Below, piece after piece: positions 25,047 to 34,449 of a DNA stretch of 52,889 nt. Both the position numbers and the translations under genes were made by a program. The DNA is taken from positions 1-52,889 of the forward strand of contig NZ_CADCSU010000105.1 of assembly GCF_902804475.1 (NCBI RefSeq), given 5' to 3'. Numbering within the stretch: the stretch's first letter is position 1; every line of letters begins with the position of its first letter. The DNA comes from Flavobacterium bizetiae. Lineage in GTDB: Bacteria > Bacteroidota > Bacteroidia > Flavobacteriales > Flavobacteriaceae. A model generated the notes under the pieces. It had not been told where the DNA came from, did not search any database, and saw nothing but the letters and a program-made list of their open reading frames with translations.

Positions 25047-26954
25047 ATGAAATCTACTTTTTTCGGGTTATTTTTTTTCTTATTTATCAATATTTCTTCT
25101 GCTCAAAAAGTCGAATATACTTTCGCCTCTATTTCAGATAGCCTTAAAGAGAATGCCAGTGCCGTTGTTCGTTTAGATCAAATGGATATTACAATTCTTT
25201 CGCAAAGAAGTATGAATATCAAAACGCAACGAGTAGTAACCGTTTTAAATGAAAATGGTCTTAGCGATATTGGCGCTTATCAACACTATGATAAATCAGG
25301 CGGAGTAAAAAATATCGAAGCAATTATATATGATATTTCAGGTAAGGAAATCAAAAAGATAAAACGAAAAGATTTTAAAGATCAAAGTGCAGTAAGCGGT
25401 AGTACTCTTTTCTCTGATAACCGTATACTTTATTTAGATTACACCCCAATTTCATATCCTTTTACGGTTGTGTACACCAGCGAAAGTGAGACTTCAAACA
25501 CAGCTTTCATACCAAGATGGTATTTTTTAAGCGATTATAATCTGAGTGTAGAGAAATGCGTCTTAAATGTTTCTTTTCCAAATGATCTTGGTTTCAAAAA
25601 GAAGGAGTTTGCTTTTTCAGGTTTTAATATAAAGAAAACTATCGATACCGATACAAAACTAAGTTATGTTGCCCTAAACATTTTAGCCAGAAAAGTAGAA
25701 GATTATAGTCCGTCTACCGATGATTTATTTCCGAAAGTAATGATGGGATTAGAGAAATTTCATTTAGAAGGCGTGGATGGTAATGCTACAACATGGGAAG
25801 CATTTGGCAAATGGTATGGAGAAAAAATTTTAACGGGAACTACCACATTGCCGGAAGAAACTAAGGCAAAAATAAAGGCATTAGTTGGTGATGAAAAAGA
25901 TCCTATAAAAAAAGCAAAAATCATTTACGATTACGTGCAAAAGAAATCCAGATATGTAAATATTGCTGTAGGTATTGGTGGTTGGAAACCAATGCTTGCG
26001 AGTGATGTAGATCGTTTAGGTTATGGAGATTGTAAGGCATTGTCTAATTATACAAGAGCGCTTTTAGAAGTTGTAGATGTTCCGTCTTACAATACTATTT
26101 TATATGGAAATCGTTATAAATCAGATATTCAATCTGATTTTGTTTCGATGCAGGGAAATCATATGATTTTGGCAATTCCGCACGGAAATCATTACACCTG
26201 GTTAGAATGTACAAGCCAGGACGATCCTTTTGGATATCAGGGAACTTTTACAGATGATCGTGATGTTTTGATTATTAAACCTGAAGGTGGTGAAATAGTG
26301 AGAACCAAAATATATGAAGATGTTGGAAATACTCAAAAAGACAAAGGAAGTTATACTATAGATGAAAATGGTCATTTTTCAGGTTCAGTTATCATTACTT
26401 CAGAAGGTTCGCAGTATAGTTCTAAAACCAGAATAGAAACGATGCAGCCAACTGAAAAGGAATCTCATTATAAAGACTATTGGAGTAATATCAATAACTT
26501 GAAATTAGGTAAAATAACTTTCACAAATAATAAAGAAAACATTCAATTTACTGAAGATGTACAAATAAGCGCCATAAACTATGCGGCGATTTCGGGTAAT
26601 AAAATGATTTTTACGGTAGATGCTTTCAATCAAAGTTCCGGGAATGTCAAAAGAATCCGAAATAGAAAAAATCCATTTGAAATTCAGCGAGGTTATTTAG
26701 ATTCAGATGAAATCGAAATTAATTTACCAACAGGTTTTACGATAGAATTTTTGCCTTCAAATTTCGATTTAAAAGGAAAGTTTGGAGAATATAAAACTGA
26801 AATCATCAAAAAAGAAAATAATAAACTGATTTATAAGCGCACTATGTTTTTAAATAAAGGCAAATATTCTAACAAAGAATATGATGAATACCGCCTTTTT
26901 ATGGAGCAAGTGTCAAAGAATGATAATGCCAAAATTATATTAACCAAGAACTAA
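25047..26954 (+). CDS. Exported DUF3857/transglutaminase-like protein 1
   Basis: 635 residues with a Sec signal ending near SSAQ (about 20). An N-terminal DUF3857 beta domain (about 30-240) is followed by a transglutaminase-like domain whose Cys is present: C329 in RLGYGDCKALSNY. HMILAIPHGNHYTWLECTSQDDP supplies candidate His and Asp/Glu residues. The C-terminal DUF3858-like region ends with a short tail. It is the most divergent of the three neighbours (different GDCK motif) and the most likely to be catalytically competent. Probably periplasmic; substrate unknown. Confidence 0.85.
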   Translation: MKSTFFGLFFFLFINISSAQKVEYTFASISDSLKENASAVVRLDQMDITILSQRSMNIKTQRVVTVLNENGLSDIGAYQHYDKSGGVKNIEAIIYDISGKEIKKIKRKDFKDQSAVSGSTLFSDNRILYLDYTPISYPFTVVYTSESETSNTAFIPRWYFLSDYNLSVEKCVLNVSFPNDLGFKKKEFAFSGFNIKKTIDTDTKLSYVALNILARKVEDYSPSTDDLFPKVMMGLEKFHLEGVDGNATTWEAFGKWYGEKILTGTTTLPEETKAKIKALVGDEKDPIKKAKIIYDYVQKKSRYVNIAVGIGGWKPMLASDVDRLGYGDCKALSNYTRALLEVVDVPSYNTILYGNRYKSDIQSDFVSMQGNHMILAIPHGNHYTWLECTSQDDPFGYQGTFTDDRDVLIIKPEGGEIVRTKIYEDVGNTQKDKGSYTIDENGHFSGSVIITSEGSQYSSKTRIETMQPTEKESHYKDYWSNINNLKLGKITFTNNKENIQFTEDVQISAINYAAISGNKMIFTVDAFNQSSGNVKRIRNRKNPFEIQRGYLDSDEIEINLPTGFTIEFLPSNFDLKGKFGEYKTEIIKKENNKLIYKRTMFLNKGKYSNKEYDEYRLFMEQVSKNDNAKIILTKN

Positions 26955-26971
26955 CCAAGAAACAACCAAAA

Positions 26972-28993
26972 ATGAAAACTATCAAACTTTTTAGTCTGTC
27001 GATTCTTTTGTTATTTATATCAAAAGTAACAGGGCAGGAATTTAAATTAGGAAAAGTATCCATCGCAGAATTACAACAAAAAGTACATCCCAAAGATTCA
27101 TCGGCAGCCGCTGCAATTTTGTATAAAAAGGGAAAAACCAGACTGGAATATGATGTAAATAATGGTTTTTTAACTGTTACAGAAGTAGAAACCAGAATTA
27201 AGATTTATAAAAAGGAAGGCTATGACTGGGCAAATCAGAATGTTTTGTATTATAATGAGTCTGATTTTAAAGAAAAAGTAAGTTTTTCTGATGCGGTGAC
27301 TTATAATTTAGTAGATGGTAAAATAGAAAAAACAAAGTTAAAAAGTGACGGGGTTTTTGATGAGGTGGTAAATAAATATAGAGCACGAAAAAAAATAACA
27401 ATGCCTAATATCAAGGAAGGTTCTGTTATTGAGTTTAGTTATATTATTAGAACGCCTAGTGATAGAGTGATTAGAGAGTGGGATTTCCAGACCAGTATTC
27501 CTGTAAATTATTCTGAATTCAAGACTTATATTCCGGAGTATTATGTTTTTAATTCCAGACAAAAAGGATATGTTTTCCCTAAAATTATTACCGCAAAAGA
27601 ATCAAAAACTATTGTGTTTCAAAATAAAGAACGAACTGGAGGCGGAGGATTTTCAGCTGTTAAAACAGATTATTCCGTACAAAATGTAAACTATACAGAA
27701 ACGCAAACCACTTACGTTGCTGTAGATTTTCCGGCAATGAAAGACGAAGCGTTTGTTAATAATATTGATAATTATACGTCGAGTATTCAGCATGAATTAT
27801 CGATGACAAAATTTCCACAGGCAGAGACAAAATTATATTCTGTTGATTGGGATGCAGTTGTTAAAACAATTTATAAATACGATGATTTTGGTTCTGAATT
27901 AAATAAAACAGGGTATTTTGAAGAAGATTTAAAAAAGAAATTAGAAGGAAAAAATACTAGTGAAGAAAAAATATTGGTCGTTTTCAATCATGTAAAAGAG
28001 AACGTAAAATGGAATGACTATTTTGGTTATAACTGTGATAGTGGTGTTAAAAAAGCATACAAAGAAAAGACCGGAAATATCGCTGACATTAATTTAATGC
28101 TAACCGCTATGTTGCGTTATGCTGGTTTAACCGCAAATCCGGTTTTAGTAAGTACACGTTCTAACGGGATTTCAATTTTCCCTAACAGAACAGCTTTTAA
28201 TTATGTTATTGCTGCGGTTGAAACTCCAAACGGAAATGTTTTATTAGATGCGTCTGATAAATTTTCAACGCCTAATGTTTTGCCATTTAGAGCCTTAAAC
28301 TGGTACGGTAGACTAATTAGAAAAGATGGAAGTTCTGAAGAAGTAGATTTAATGCCTAAAAAATCATCAAATGATGTTGTTTTTATGAATTATAGTATTG
28401 ATGCCGAAGGGAAGATAACAGGAAAAACCAGAAGACAATGCACAGATTATAACGCAATGATCACAAGAGATAATGTTAGCGGACTTAAAGAAGATGAGTA
28501 TTTAGAAAAATTGGAAAATAAAAATAACAAAATTGAAATCAGCGATTATTCGAGAACAAACGAAAAAGATTTGTTATTGCCTATTATAGAAAGTTATTCT
28601 TTTACCGGAAATAATTTATGCGAAGTAATAGGTGGTAAAATATATATAAGTCCGATGTTGTTTTTTACCAACGAAAAAAATCCTTTCAAACAGGATGTAA
28701 GAGAATATCCGGTTGATTTTGGATTTCCTTTTACAGACAAATACAATATAACACTTCAAATTCCTGAAGGTTTTACTGCTGAGGTTTTGCCTGAACCAGT
28801 GGTTATGAATATGGAGGACAACTTAGGAAGTTTTAAATTTAACATCGCTCCAGCGGGCAATGGATTACAAATTAATATTCAGCATCAGATTAACGAGGCA
28901 ATTGTATCTACTGAAAAGTATGAAATGTTAAAAGAATATTATAAAAACATGATTGCAAAACAAACAGAAAAAATTGTTTTAAAAAGAATCTAA
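26972..28993 (+). CDS. Exported DUF3857/transglutaminase-like protein 2, catalytic Cys replaced
   Basis: 673 residues with a signal ending near VTGQ (about 22). DUF3857 at about 50-260 and a transglutaminase-like domain at about 330-450. The usual GN-C-AD(V/I)N motif reads T-G-N-I370-A-D-I-N: the catalytic Cys is Ile (codon ATC, 28079-28081). The His position reads FNYVIAAVE, also without His. It is a close paralogue of the next gene (shared LSMLFF.NEKNPFKQ, EYPVDFGFPF and C-terminal EKIVLKRI) and is separated from it by 1 nt. Probably a binding or structural protein rather than an enzyme. Confidence 0.85.
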   Translation: MKTIKLFSLSILLLFISKVTGQEFKLGKVSIAELQQKVHPKDSSAAAAILYKKGKTRLEYDVNNGFLTVTEVETRIKIYKKEGYDWANQNVLYYNESDFKEKVSFSDAVTYNLVDGKIEKTKLKSDGVFDEVVNKYRARKKITMPNIKEGSVIEFSYIIRTPSDRVIREWDFQTSIPVNYSEFKTYIPEYYVFNSRQKGYVFPKIITAKESKTIVFQNKERTGGGGFSAVKTDYSVQNVNYTETQTTYVAVDFPAMKDEAFVNNIDNYTSSIQHELSMTKFPQAETKLYSVDWDAVVKTIYKYDDFGSELNKTGYFEEDLKKKLEGKNTSEEKILVVFNHVKENVKWNDYFGYNCDSGVKKAYKEKTGNIADINLMLTAMLRYAGLTANPVLVSTRSNGISIFPNRTAFNYVIAAVETPNGNVLLDASDKFSTPNVLPFRALNWYGRLIRKDGSSEEVDLMPKKSSNDVVFMNYSIDAEGKITGKTRRQCTDYNAMITRDNVSGLKEDEYLEKLENKNNKIEISDYSRTNEKDLLLPIIESYSFTGNNLCEVIGGKIYISPMLFFTNEKNPFKQDVREYPVDFGFPFTDKYNITLQIPEGFTAEVLPEPVVMNMEDNLGSFKFNIAPAGNGLQINIQHQINEAIVSTEKYEMLKEYYKNMIAKQTEKIVLKRI

Positions 28994-28994
28994 T

Positions 28995-30917
28995 ATGAAG
29001 TTTCAAAGCTTAGTAATAGTTACTTTTTTGTTTTTTGGATTATCTAAAATAAAAGCTCAGACTTATGAATTAGGGAAAGTAACTATTGCAGAGCTCGAAG
29101 AAAAAATACATCCAAAAGATTCAGCCGCGGTAGCCTCTGTTTTATTTAGCAAAGGAGTCGTTTCAATAGGAGATCACGGCAATCAGGAAAATATTGTCAA
29201 AAAGAGAATCAAAATTTATAAAAAAGAAGGTTATAATTGGGCTACAATTCAGGTTGGTGTTCCGGCAGGAAAAGCAAATCAAATAAGTATAACTGATGTA
29301 TATACCTATAATTTAATAGACGGAAAAATTGTAAAATCTAAATTAAAGCCGGAAGGAGAATTTCTGGATAAGATAAATAGCAATTATTGGATTAAAAAAA
29401 TCACATTTCCAGATGTAAAAGAAGGATCGGTGATAGAATATCAGATTAAAAACTACGCAGGATCATTGTATATTCAGGATTGGAACTTTCAGGAAGATAT
29501 TCCGGTTAATTATACTGAGTTTAAAACGACAATTCCAAATTCATTTCAATTTAAGAGAATGATAAAAGGTCTTTTTACTCCAAAAGTAACTACTGATATT
29601 GCTAAAACCTATGGTTATCCAGCAACGGAAACGACTTATATTCTTAAAGATTTGCCGGCGTTAAAAGAAGAGGTTTTTGTAAACAATGTAAACAATTATC
29701 GTTCAGGTATTTTGCATGAGTTAGAAACTATAAGCATACCAGGGCAACTCTATAAAACGATTTCTTCTAATTGGGAAGCTGTTGCCAAAACAATTTATGA
29801 GTTTGAAAATTTTGGACCCGAATTAAGAAAAGAAAGTTATTTTGAAGACGATTTGAAATTGATATTAAAAGATAAAGTAAATCCGGATGATAAAATAAAA
29901 GTGATTCTGGATTACGTAAAATCAAAGATAAAATGGAATAATACTTATGGATACGGATGCGAAAAAGGCGTTCGAAAAGCCTATAAAGAAAAAAGTGGTA
30001 ATTGTGCAGATGTCAACTTTATTCTGACTGCCATGTTGCGCGCTGCAGGTCTGGAAGCTAATCCTGTTTTAATAAGTACACGATCTAACGGAATTGCTTT
30101 TTTCCCGAATACTAATGCTTTCAACTATGTAATTACAGGTGTAGAAACATCAAGCGGAAGAGTTCTGCTCGATGCAACAGATCCTTTTTCTACAGTAAAC
30201 ATTTTACCCTTGAGGGATTTAAATTGGATTGGACGCTTAATTCGCAAGAACGGAACTTCAGAAGAAATTGATTTAATGCCGCAAAAAATATCAGATCATA
30301 TTGTTTCAATGAGTTATGAAATTATTGAAAAGGGCGAAATTAAAGGAAAAGTAAGAAGACAATATTCAAATTATAATGCTTTCAATTTTAGAAACACCTT
30401 TTTGAACGAAACGGAAGAAGCCTATTTAGATAAATTTGAAAATGAGAATAACAAGATCGAATTAAGCGAATATAAAAGAACCAATCAAAATGAACTTTTA
30501 TTACCTATTTCAGAAACATTTTCATTTACAGGTTCGAATTTTTCAGAAATTATCGGAGGACAAATATATCTCAGTCCGATGTTGTTTTTCTTAAATGAAA
30601 AAAATCCATTCAAGCAGGAGAAAAGGGAATATCCGGTAGATTTTGGATTTCCATTTCTGGAAAAATACACCATAAGCATAAAAATTCCTGATAATTATAC
30701 AGTCGAAAATTTGCCTCAATCTGCTGTTGTAAGTACAGAAGATGGTTCAGGAACATTTAGATTTAGTACCGCTTTCAGTGAAAATCAAATACAAATGACA
30801 ATTGTTCATCAAATGAATGAAGTTATAATTCCAATAGAAAAATACGAAGGGCTAAAGGAATTTTACAAAATAATACTTGCGAAACAATCTGAAAAAATAG
30901 TTTTAAAGCGGATTTAA
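28995..30917 (+). CDS. Exported DUF3857/transglutaminase-like protein 3
   Basis: 640 residues with a signal ending near KAQ (about 21). Same layout as the preceding protein, but the transglutaminase motif keeps its Cys: S-G-N-C337-A-D-V-N. The position where a His is expected reads FNYVITGVE; LLDATDPFS supplies the Asp. Without an obvious His, activity is uncertain. It starts 1 nt after gene 2 and both end in KIVLKRI, showing recent tandem duplication. Confidence 0.85.
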   Translation: MKFQSLVIVTFLFFGLSKIKAQTYELGKVTIAELEEKIHPKDSAAVASVLFSKGVVSIGDHGNQENIVKKRIKIYKKEGYNWATIQVGVPAGKANQISITDVYTYNLIDGKIVKSKLKPEGEFLDKINSNYWIKKITFPDVKEGSVIEYQIKNYAGSLYIQDWNFQEDIPVNYTEFKTTIPNSFQFKRMIKGLFTPKVTTDIAKTYGYPATETTYILKDLPALKEEVFVNNVNNYRSGILHELETISIPGQLYKTISSNWEAVAKTIYEFENFGPELRKESYFEDDLKLILKDKVNPDDKIKVILDYVKSKIKWNNTYGYGCEKGVRKAYKEKSGNCADVNFILTAMLRAAGLEANPVLISTRSNGIAFFPNTNAFNYVITGVETSSGRVLLDATDPFSTVNILPLRDLNWIGRLIRKNGTSEEIDLMPQKISDHIVSMSYEIIEKGEIKGKVRRQYSNYNAFNFRNTFLNETEEAYLDKFENENNKIELSEYKRTNQNELLLPISETFSFTGSNFSEIIGGQIYLSPMLFFLNEKNPFKQEKREYPVDFGFPFLEKYTISIKIPDNYTVENLPQSAVVSTEDGSGTFRFSTAFSENQIQMTIVHQMNEVIIPIEKYEGLKEFYKIILAKQSEKIVLKRI

Positions 30918-30975
30918 TTTTTTTCACTAAAGGAAACAAAATTCAAATAAGTAGTTTAAAAGAAATTAACAATAG

Positions 30976-30983
30976 TATTTTTG
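30976..30983 (+). promoter_or_regulatory. -7 box of the MazG-type gene
   Basis: TATTTTTG, exact TAnnTTTG match, 84 nt before the ATG at 31068, implying a leader of about 80 nt. No -33 TTG found. Confidence 0.45.
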
Positions 30984-31067
30984 CAGCTGATCACTCAATG
31001 GATTAAAAGATTTTTCCGAAAGATGATTGTCAGTAAAACGAAAAATTATTCTTAAAAAAATATAACT

Positions 31068-31394
31068 ATGGACTTGAAAAATGCACAACTTGATGTCGAT
31101 ACCTGGATAAAAGAACACGGTGTTCGTTATTTTAATGAACTTACGAATATGGCACAACTTACAGAAGAAGTAGGTGAAGTTGCCAGAATTATTGCTCGTA
31201 GATATGGTGAACAATCAGAGAAAGAAAGTGATAAAAACAAAGATCTGGGAGAGGAATTGGCCGATGTTGTTTTTGTAGTTTTATGTCTGGCCAATCAAAC
31301 CGGAATAGATTTGCAAGCTGCTTTCGATAAAAAAATGGACTTAAAATCGGTTAGGGATAAAGATCGTCACAAAAACAACGATAAATTGAAATAA
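31068..31394 (+). CDS. MazG-like nucleotide pyrophosphohydrolase
   Basis: 108 residues. The metal-binding pattern of the MazG/all-alpha NTP pyrophosphohydrolases is complete: E33-E34-x2-E37 (LTEEVGEVARII) and E63-x2-D66 (EELADVVFVV). The short length fits the single-domain group (YpjD/RS21-C6 type) that hydrolyses non-canonical or excess dNTPs to the monophosphate. Cytosolic. It precedes aroA by 132 nt with repeats between. Confidence 0.9.
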   Translation: MDLKNAQLDVDTWIKEHGVRYFNELTNMAQLTEEVGEVARIIARRYGEQSEKESDKNKDLGEELADVVFVVLCLANQTGIDLQAAFDKKMDLKSVRDKDRHKNNDKLK

Positions 31395-31404
31395 TTGTGA
31401 AATA

Positions 31405-31515
31405 TCACTCATAAGTTTTGAATTATGAGTTTTGAATTTTGAATTATGAGTGGGGAGTGGTAAATTGCGTGGCGAATTACGTTTCTAACCATTCATAATT
31501 CATAATTTCAATTTA
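31405..31515. repeat. TTGAATTATGAGT inverted simple repeat
   Basis: Direct units of TTTTGAATTATGAGT on the left side and their complement (CATTCATAATTCATAATTTC) on the right form an imperfect hairpin of about 100 nt between the MazG-type gene and aroA. Non-coding, a common Flavobacterium spacer type. Confidence 0.55.
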
Positions 31516-31526
31516 CCATTAAAAAA

Positions 31527-32750
31527 ATGAATTTACTACTCCAGACAACTCAACATAATTTACAAGGACAAATTGCAGTAACAGGATCAAAAAGCGAAAC
31601 CAATCGTTTATTGTTGTTAAAAGCATTATTTCCAAATATTACATTGGCCAACACTTCAAATTCTGATGATAGTGAGGTAATGCAAAAAGCCTTGATTGGC
31701 AATGACGAAATTGTAGATATTCACCATGCAGGAACTGCAATGCGTTTTTTAACCGCATATTTTGCTGTAAACGAAGGTCGCGAAGTTGTAATGACAGGTT
31801 CAAGCAGAATGCAGGAACGTCCAATAAAAATTTTAGTTGAAGCTTTAGGACAATTGGGAGTTGAGATTTCTTATGAAAAAGAAGAAGGTTATCCGCCCAT
31901 TAGAATTAAAGGAAAAAAAGTAACCGCTTCAAAAGTTACTTTGGCAGCAAATGTAAGCAGCCAGTATATTTCGGCACTTTTATTAGTCGCTTCAAAATTA
32001 GAAAATGGTTTAGAACTGACTTTAGAAGGAGAAATTACTTCAATTCCGTACATCAAAATGACTTTGGCTTTGCTTAATGATTTAGATATTCAAACCAGTT
32101 TTGAAGGAAACGTGATTAAAGTTTATCCAAAAGCTGAGGTTGCAACCAAAGAAATGGTAGTAGAATCAGATTGGAGTTCAGCATCTTACTTTTTTAGTTT
32201 AGTGGCTTTGGCCGACACAGCTTCAATCACTTTAAGCAGTTACAAAGAAAATAGTTTGCAAGGAGATTCTGAATTGGTTTCACTTTATGAGAAATTGGGA
32301 GTACAGACTACGTTTCAGGAAAATAAAATGACTTTGGTAAAACAAGAGAATTTTAAATACGAAACGGTAAATTTTGAATTAAATAATACACCAGATATTG
32401 CGCAAACAATTGTAGTAACGTGTTTAGGTTTAGGAATTGGTTGCCATTTAACAGGTCTTCATACTTTAAAAATTAAAGAAACGGATAGACTTGAGGCGCT
32501 TAGAATTGAGTTGACAAAATTAGGAGCAAACATTTCGGTTACTAATGATAGTCTGACTTTAGTAGCTTCAGAAAACATCAATCATAATGTGAAAATCGGA
32601 ACTTATAACGATCACCGTATGGCAATGGCATTTGCGCCTTTGGCTTTAAAAGTCCCTATCATTATCGAAGATGCTGAAGTAGTTTCGAAATCATATCCTG
32701 ATTTCTGGAATGATCTAAAAGCTTTAAACTTCCAAATTTCAGAATTGTAG
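31527..32750 (+). CDS. aroA: 3-phosphoshikimate 1-carboxyvinyltransferase (EPSP synthase)
   Basis: 407 residues. Family motifs run in order: VTGSKSETNRLLLLKAL (shikimate-3-phosphate binding), HHAGTAMRFLTAYFA, GSSRMQERPI, SSQYISALLL, SDWSSASYFFSL, LKIKETDRLEAL and GTYNDHRMAMAFAPLAL. Slightly shorter than the E. coli enzyme (427), as usual for Bacteroidota. The glyphosate-site region reads GTAMRFLTA, in the place of the LGNAGTAMR of the classical enzymes. It makes EPSP for chorismate. Terminator at 32805 within repeat copy C. Confidence 0.94.
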   Translation: MNLLLQTTQHNLQGQIAVTGSKSETNRLLLLKALFPNITLANTSNSDDSEVMQKALIGNDEIVDIHHAGTAMRFLTAYFAVNEGREVVMTGSSRMQERPIKILVEALGQLGVEISYEKEEGYPPIRIKGKKVTASKVTLAANVSSQYISALLLVASKLENGLELTLEGEITSIPYIKMTLALLNDLDIQTSFEGNVIKVYPKAEVATKEMVVESDWSSASYFFSLVALADTASITLSSYKENSLQGDSELVSLYEKLGVQTTFQENKMTLVKQENFKYETVNFELNNTPDIAQTIVVTCLGLGIGCHLTGLHTLKIKETDRLEALRIELTKLGANISVTNDSLTLVASENINHNVKIGTYNDHRMAMAFAPLALKVPIIIEDAEVVSKSYPDFWNDLKALNFQISEL

Positions 32751-32755
32751 ATTTT

Positions 32756-32920
32756 AAATCATATAAGTGATATAGGTTTATTTAAACAAACATAATTTGA
32801 ATAGCCTCCAGTTTTAACTGGAGGTTTTTTTATGCGCAAACTGTTCGGCTTTAGCCAAATAAAAACACCAGCAATTTTTAAAGATTCCTAATTTAAATGA
32901 ACTTATATCACTTATATGGT
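32756..32920. repeat. Dispersed inverted-repeat element, copy C
   Basis: The left arm (32756-32776, AAATCATATAAGTGATATAG) begins 6 nt after the aroA stop; the right arm is 32900-32920. The arms pair with two or three mismatches, and both carry the same GTGATAT/ATATCAC variant. The interior contains the aroA terminator and ATGCGCAAA (32832-32840), the word also found in copies A and D. Confidence 0.75.
32805..32831 (+). terminator. Intrinsic terminator of aroA
   Basis: CCTCCAG (32805-32811) pairs with CTGGAGG (32818-32824), extendable through the TTTTAA loop, followed by seven Ts. Confidence 0.85.
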
Positions 32921-32990
32921 GAAATCCCATTTTTTTATGTCACTAAAACACCACTAAATCAGCGACTTTTGAAAATAAACATCAAAACAC

Positions 32991-33022
32991 TTGACAACGC
33001 CTATCTCACAGTCGTATATTTG
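32991..33022 (+). promoter_or_regulatory. Promoter of queA
   Basis: TTG (32991-32993), 21 nt, then TATATTTG (33015-33022), an exact -7 box. The start would be near 33029, giving a leader of about 60 nt before the ATG at 33089. Confidence 0.7.
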
Positions 33023-33088
33023 CACACGATTAAAAATCAGGTCTTCAAATAATCCTGATCGAAAATCTATAACTCATAACTTTCTCAA

Positions 33089-34138
33089 ATGAAATTATCA
33101 CATTTTCAATTTAATTTACCGAAAGAACTTTTAGCAGAATTCCCGGCAGAAAACAGAGACGAATCTCGTTTAATGGTAATCGATCGTCAAAAACAAACTA
33201 TAGAGCACAAAATGTTTAAAGATGTTATCAATTATTTTGATGATGGAGACGTTTTGATTCTTAACAATACTAAAGTTTTCCCTGCACGTTTGTACGGAAA
33301 CAAAGAAAAAACAGGAGCAAGAATTGAAGTTTTCTTATTAAGAGAATTAAATTCTGAGCAACGTCTTTGGGACGTTTTAGTTGATCCGGCTAGAAAAATC
33401 CGTATTGGTAACAAACTTTATTTTGGTGATGACGATTCGTTAGTTGCTGAGGTAATCGACAATACAACTTCTCGTGGTAGAACTTTACGTTTCTTATACG
33501 ATGGATCTTATGAAGAATTCAGAAACAAATTGACAGAACTTGGAGAAACTCCAATTCCTAAATATATCAGTAGAGAAGTAACAGCTGAAGATGCTGAAAG
33601 ATACCAAACTATTTATGCAAAAGAAGAAGGAGCTGTAGCTGCGCCAACTGCAGGATTACACTTCTCAAAACACCTTTTGAAAAAATTAGAAATTAAAGGA
33701 ATCAATTTTGCTGAAGTTACACTTCACGTTGGTTTAGGAACTTTTAACCCGGTTGAGGTTGAAGATTTATCTAAGCACAAAATGGATTCTGAAGAATTGA
33801 TCATCAAACAAGAAGCTTGTGATATTGTAAACGAAGCAAAAGCAAAGAAAAAACGTATTTGTGCTGTTGGAACAACTTCTATGCGTGCGATTGAAAGTTC
33901 AGTTTCATCACAAAATACTTTGAATCCTTACGAAGGATGGACAAATAAATTTATTTTCCCTCCTCACGATTTTAGTATTGCAAACTGTATGATTACAAAT
34001 TTCCACACACCAAAATCAACATTATTAATGATGATTTCTGCTTTCTGTGGACATGATTTAATGAAAAGAGCATACGAAGAAGCTATCAAAGAAGAATATA
34101 AATTCTATTCTTACGGAGATGCAATGTTAATTATCTAA
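33089..34138 (+). CDS. queA: tRNA preQ1(34) S-adenosylmethionine ribosyltransferase-isomerase
   Basis: 349 residues, full length. Typical blocks are [71 protein letters not shown] and [17 protein letters not shown]. It transfers the ribosyl moiety of SAM to preQ1 in tRNA to make epoxyqueuosine. Own promoter upstream and terminator downstream, so a single-gene unit. Confidence 0.96.
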   Translation: MKLSHFQFNLPKELLAEFPAENRDESRLMVIDRQKQTIEHKMFKDVINYFDDGDVLILNNTKVFPARLYGNKEKTGARIEVFLLRELNSEQRLWDVLVDPARKIRIGNKLYFGDDDSLVAEVIDNTTSRGRTLRFLYDGSYEEFRNKLTELGETPIPKYISREVTAEDAERYQTIYAKEEGAVAAPTAGLHFSKHLLKKLEIKGINFAEVTLHVGLGTFNPVEVEDLSKHKMDSEELIIKQEACDIVNEAKAKKKRICAVGTTSMRAIESSVSSQNTLNPYEGWTNKFIFPPHDFSIANCMITNFHTPKSTLLMMISAFCGHDLMKRAYEEAIKEEYKFYSYGDAMLII

Positions 34139-34160
34139 TTAGATATTTAAAATAAATATA

Positions 34161-34188
34161 AAACCTGTCAGCAATGGCGGGTTTTTTT
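34161..34188 (+). terminator. Intrinsic terminator of queA
   Basis: AAACCTGTC (34161-34169) pairs with GGCGGGTTT (34175-34183), two G-U pairs, then TTTTT. Confidence 0.8.
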
Positions 34189-34189
34189 A

Positions 34190-34449
34190 TGTTTAAAAAG
34201 TTTCAGGTTTCAAGTTTGGTATTAGTTGTGAAATTTAAACGCAAAGTTCCCTAAAGTTTTTTACGCAGTTTATGTTTTTCAAATGAAAAAGCACGCAAAG
34301 CTTTGCGAACTTAGCGTTTGTAAACCTTAACCTGCATACGAATCGTTGCGAATTTTGAGGTTAAATCTCCAAAGCATATCAACGCAAAACTTAAAACATG
34401 AAACAAAACAAACAAAATTTGTTATTTTAGCAGACAAAACAAAAACACA
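34190..34449. other. Spacer with CGCAAAG repeats upstream of kynU
   Basis: About 34230-34325 contains AACGCAAAGTTCC, ACGCAG, GCACGCAAAGCTTTGCGAAC and AGCGTTTG, the CGCAAAG family also seen at 6085 and 42955. A weak -7-like TATTTTAG lies at 34423-34430, about 20 nt before the kynU ATG. No gene. Confidence 0.45.
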
